NCBI RefSeq assembly: GCF_900109725.1 | Contig: NZ_FOBC01000002.1 | Location: 118,279 to 182,278, forward strand | Direction of reading: 5' to 3' | DNA: 64,000 nt | Source of the DNA: Halomonas daqiaonensis | Lineage (GTDB): Bacteria > Pseudomonadota > Gammaproteobacteria > Pseudomonadales > Halomonadaceae | Shown: positions 63,254 through 64,000 of the stretch, piece after piece | Layout: each line of letters begins with the position of its first letter | Position numbering within the stretch: the first letter of the stretch is position 1 | The notes under the pieces: generated by a model | Seen by the model: the letters and a program-made list of their open reading frames with translations, nothing else | Databases searched by the model: none | Told to the model about the DNA's origin: nothing | Program-made: the position numbers and the translations under genes

Positions 63254-64000
63254 CTAGCTGATCGGACGTTCCATCGTCACTGGCTGCCTGCGGGGACTGG
63301 CGAGTATGCGTCGCAGCACCTGCCAGGCCGCCAGGCCCGCCAGGAGGTTGCCGAGCGCCGCACCCATGGCCAGGCCGAGCAGATCCCCCAGCCAGGTCCC
63401 GGCCCAGAGACAGGGCAGGTAGAAGACGAACAGCCGGGCAGCGGACATCAGCATGGCACGCAGTGGCCAGCCCAGGGCGTTGCCTGCCGAGACCACGACC
63501 ATGCAGACCCCCAGTGCCGCATAGCTTGGCAACAGGAAGCGAATCAGGGTCGCCAGGTCATTGCGCACTTCGGGATTGCCGGAAATGGCGAGTGCCACCC
63601 AGGGAGAGGCCAACGCCATCAGGCCCCCCAGCGACAGCTGCCAGACCACCACTACCTTGAGCGCCAGGCGCATCAGGCGGTGTATCTGGTCCCAGTCCCC
63701 GGCGCCATAGCAGCGCCCGAGCCAGGGCGGCAGCGACATGGTCATGGCCAACACCACCATCAGCGAAAGGGTTTCCAGGCGACTGGCCAGCCCCCAGGCC
63801 GCGACCTGGGCCTCTCCCAGGGAAGCCACCACCGAAATGGCGAGCATGGCCGCCAGGGGGGGCATCAGCTGGCTGATCATGGCCGGGCCGGCAATCCCGG
63901 CGAAGGGCGCCAGCGAACGGCGCAGCTCCGCTAGCAATCCCTCGGCCGCCAGCCACTCCATGCCCTCCAGCCGACGGCCCAGCACCAGCAAGCCGGTCGC
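63254..64000 (-). CDS. MATE-family efflux transporter, C-terminal part (runs off the window)
   Basis: About 249 C-terminal residues of a MATE-type exporter. Six hydrophobic helices of the second bundle are seen, with ISQLMPPLAAMLAISVVASLGEAQVAAWGLASRLE and the GAGDWDQIHRLMRLAL loop typical of DinF/NorM-like proteins. The frame is open to the window edge, so the start lies outside. Substrate unknown. Confidence 0.85.
   Translation of the reverse strand, partial: ATGLLVLGRRLEGMEWLAAEGLLAELRRSLAPFAGIAGPAMISQLMPPLAAMLAISVVASLGEAQVAAWGLASRLETLSLMVVLAMTMSLPPWLGRCYGAGDWDQIHRLMRLALKVVVVWQLSLGGLMALASPWVALAISGNPEVRNDLATLIRFLLPSYAALGVCMVVVSAGNALGWPLRAMLMSAARLFVFYLPCLWAGTWLGDLLGLAMGAALGNLLAGLAAWQVLRRILASPRRQPVTMERPIS

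Overview
The window looks like a chromosomal segment of a GC-rich, Gram-negative gammaproteobacterium of the Halomonas type. Evidence: high GC throughout, periplasmic and outer-membrane proteins, urea uptake plus urease in one operon, a TctCBA tricarboxylate importer, an NSS transporter, and a phhB-phhC pair. No rRNA, tRNA or CRISPR array was found. Assignments rest on reading motifs by eye; no database search was possible.

Layout. 1-5.3 kb: housekeeping genes (dcd start, apbC/mrp, a membrane-anchored coiled-coil protein, arfB, a spermidine-synthase-like methyltransferase, a serine hydrolase, a 24-residue membrane peptide). 5.3-24.5 kb: one minus-strand operon of seven genes, nearly all joined by overlapping stop and start codons. 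It encodes a degenerate CHASE2 histidine kinase, a single-domain receiver, a double-PgsC membrane protein with a large soluble tail, a membrane-anchored beta-rich protein, a secreted hydrolase-like protein, a 1757-residue protein with a TPR-like middle and a probable C-terminal outer-membrane barrel, and a HEAT-repeat/PgsB amide-ligase fusion. This is the most unusual part of the window: it looks like a Gram-negative, envelope-spanning machine for making and exporting a poly-gamma-glutamate-like polymer. 24.7-29.4 kb: an intact histidine kinase, YqhA, BrkB/YihY and a phospholipase-D-like protein.

29.5-41.1 kb: urtABCDE-ureDABC-ureEFG on the minus strand, with a small His-containing secreted protein at the end. 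Upstream of urtA is a perfect sigma-54 promoter with NtrC-like half-sites, so urea use is probably under nitrogen control. 41.2-48.2 kb: tctCBA faces a divergent operon of an IclR-type regulator, TctD-like regulator, TctE-like kinase and a periplasmic binding protein; a palindrome lies between them. 48.3-51.3 kb: RlpA-like protein, cobA and an NSS transporter.

51.4-55.8 kb is a decay zone: an IS5-family copy with clear inverted repeats and target duplication but a disabled transposase, small remnants, and an IS66-family copy broken by a tnpB/tnpC deletion and an in-frame stop. 55.8-64 kb returns to ordinary genes: a small IS66-associated-type protein, a thiamine-binding protein, cfa, a diguanylate cyclase, recQ, a membrane protein, phhB-phhC, and the C-terminal part of a MATE exporter.
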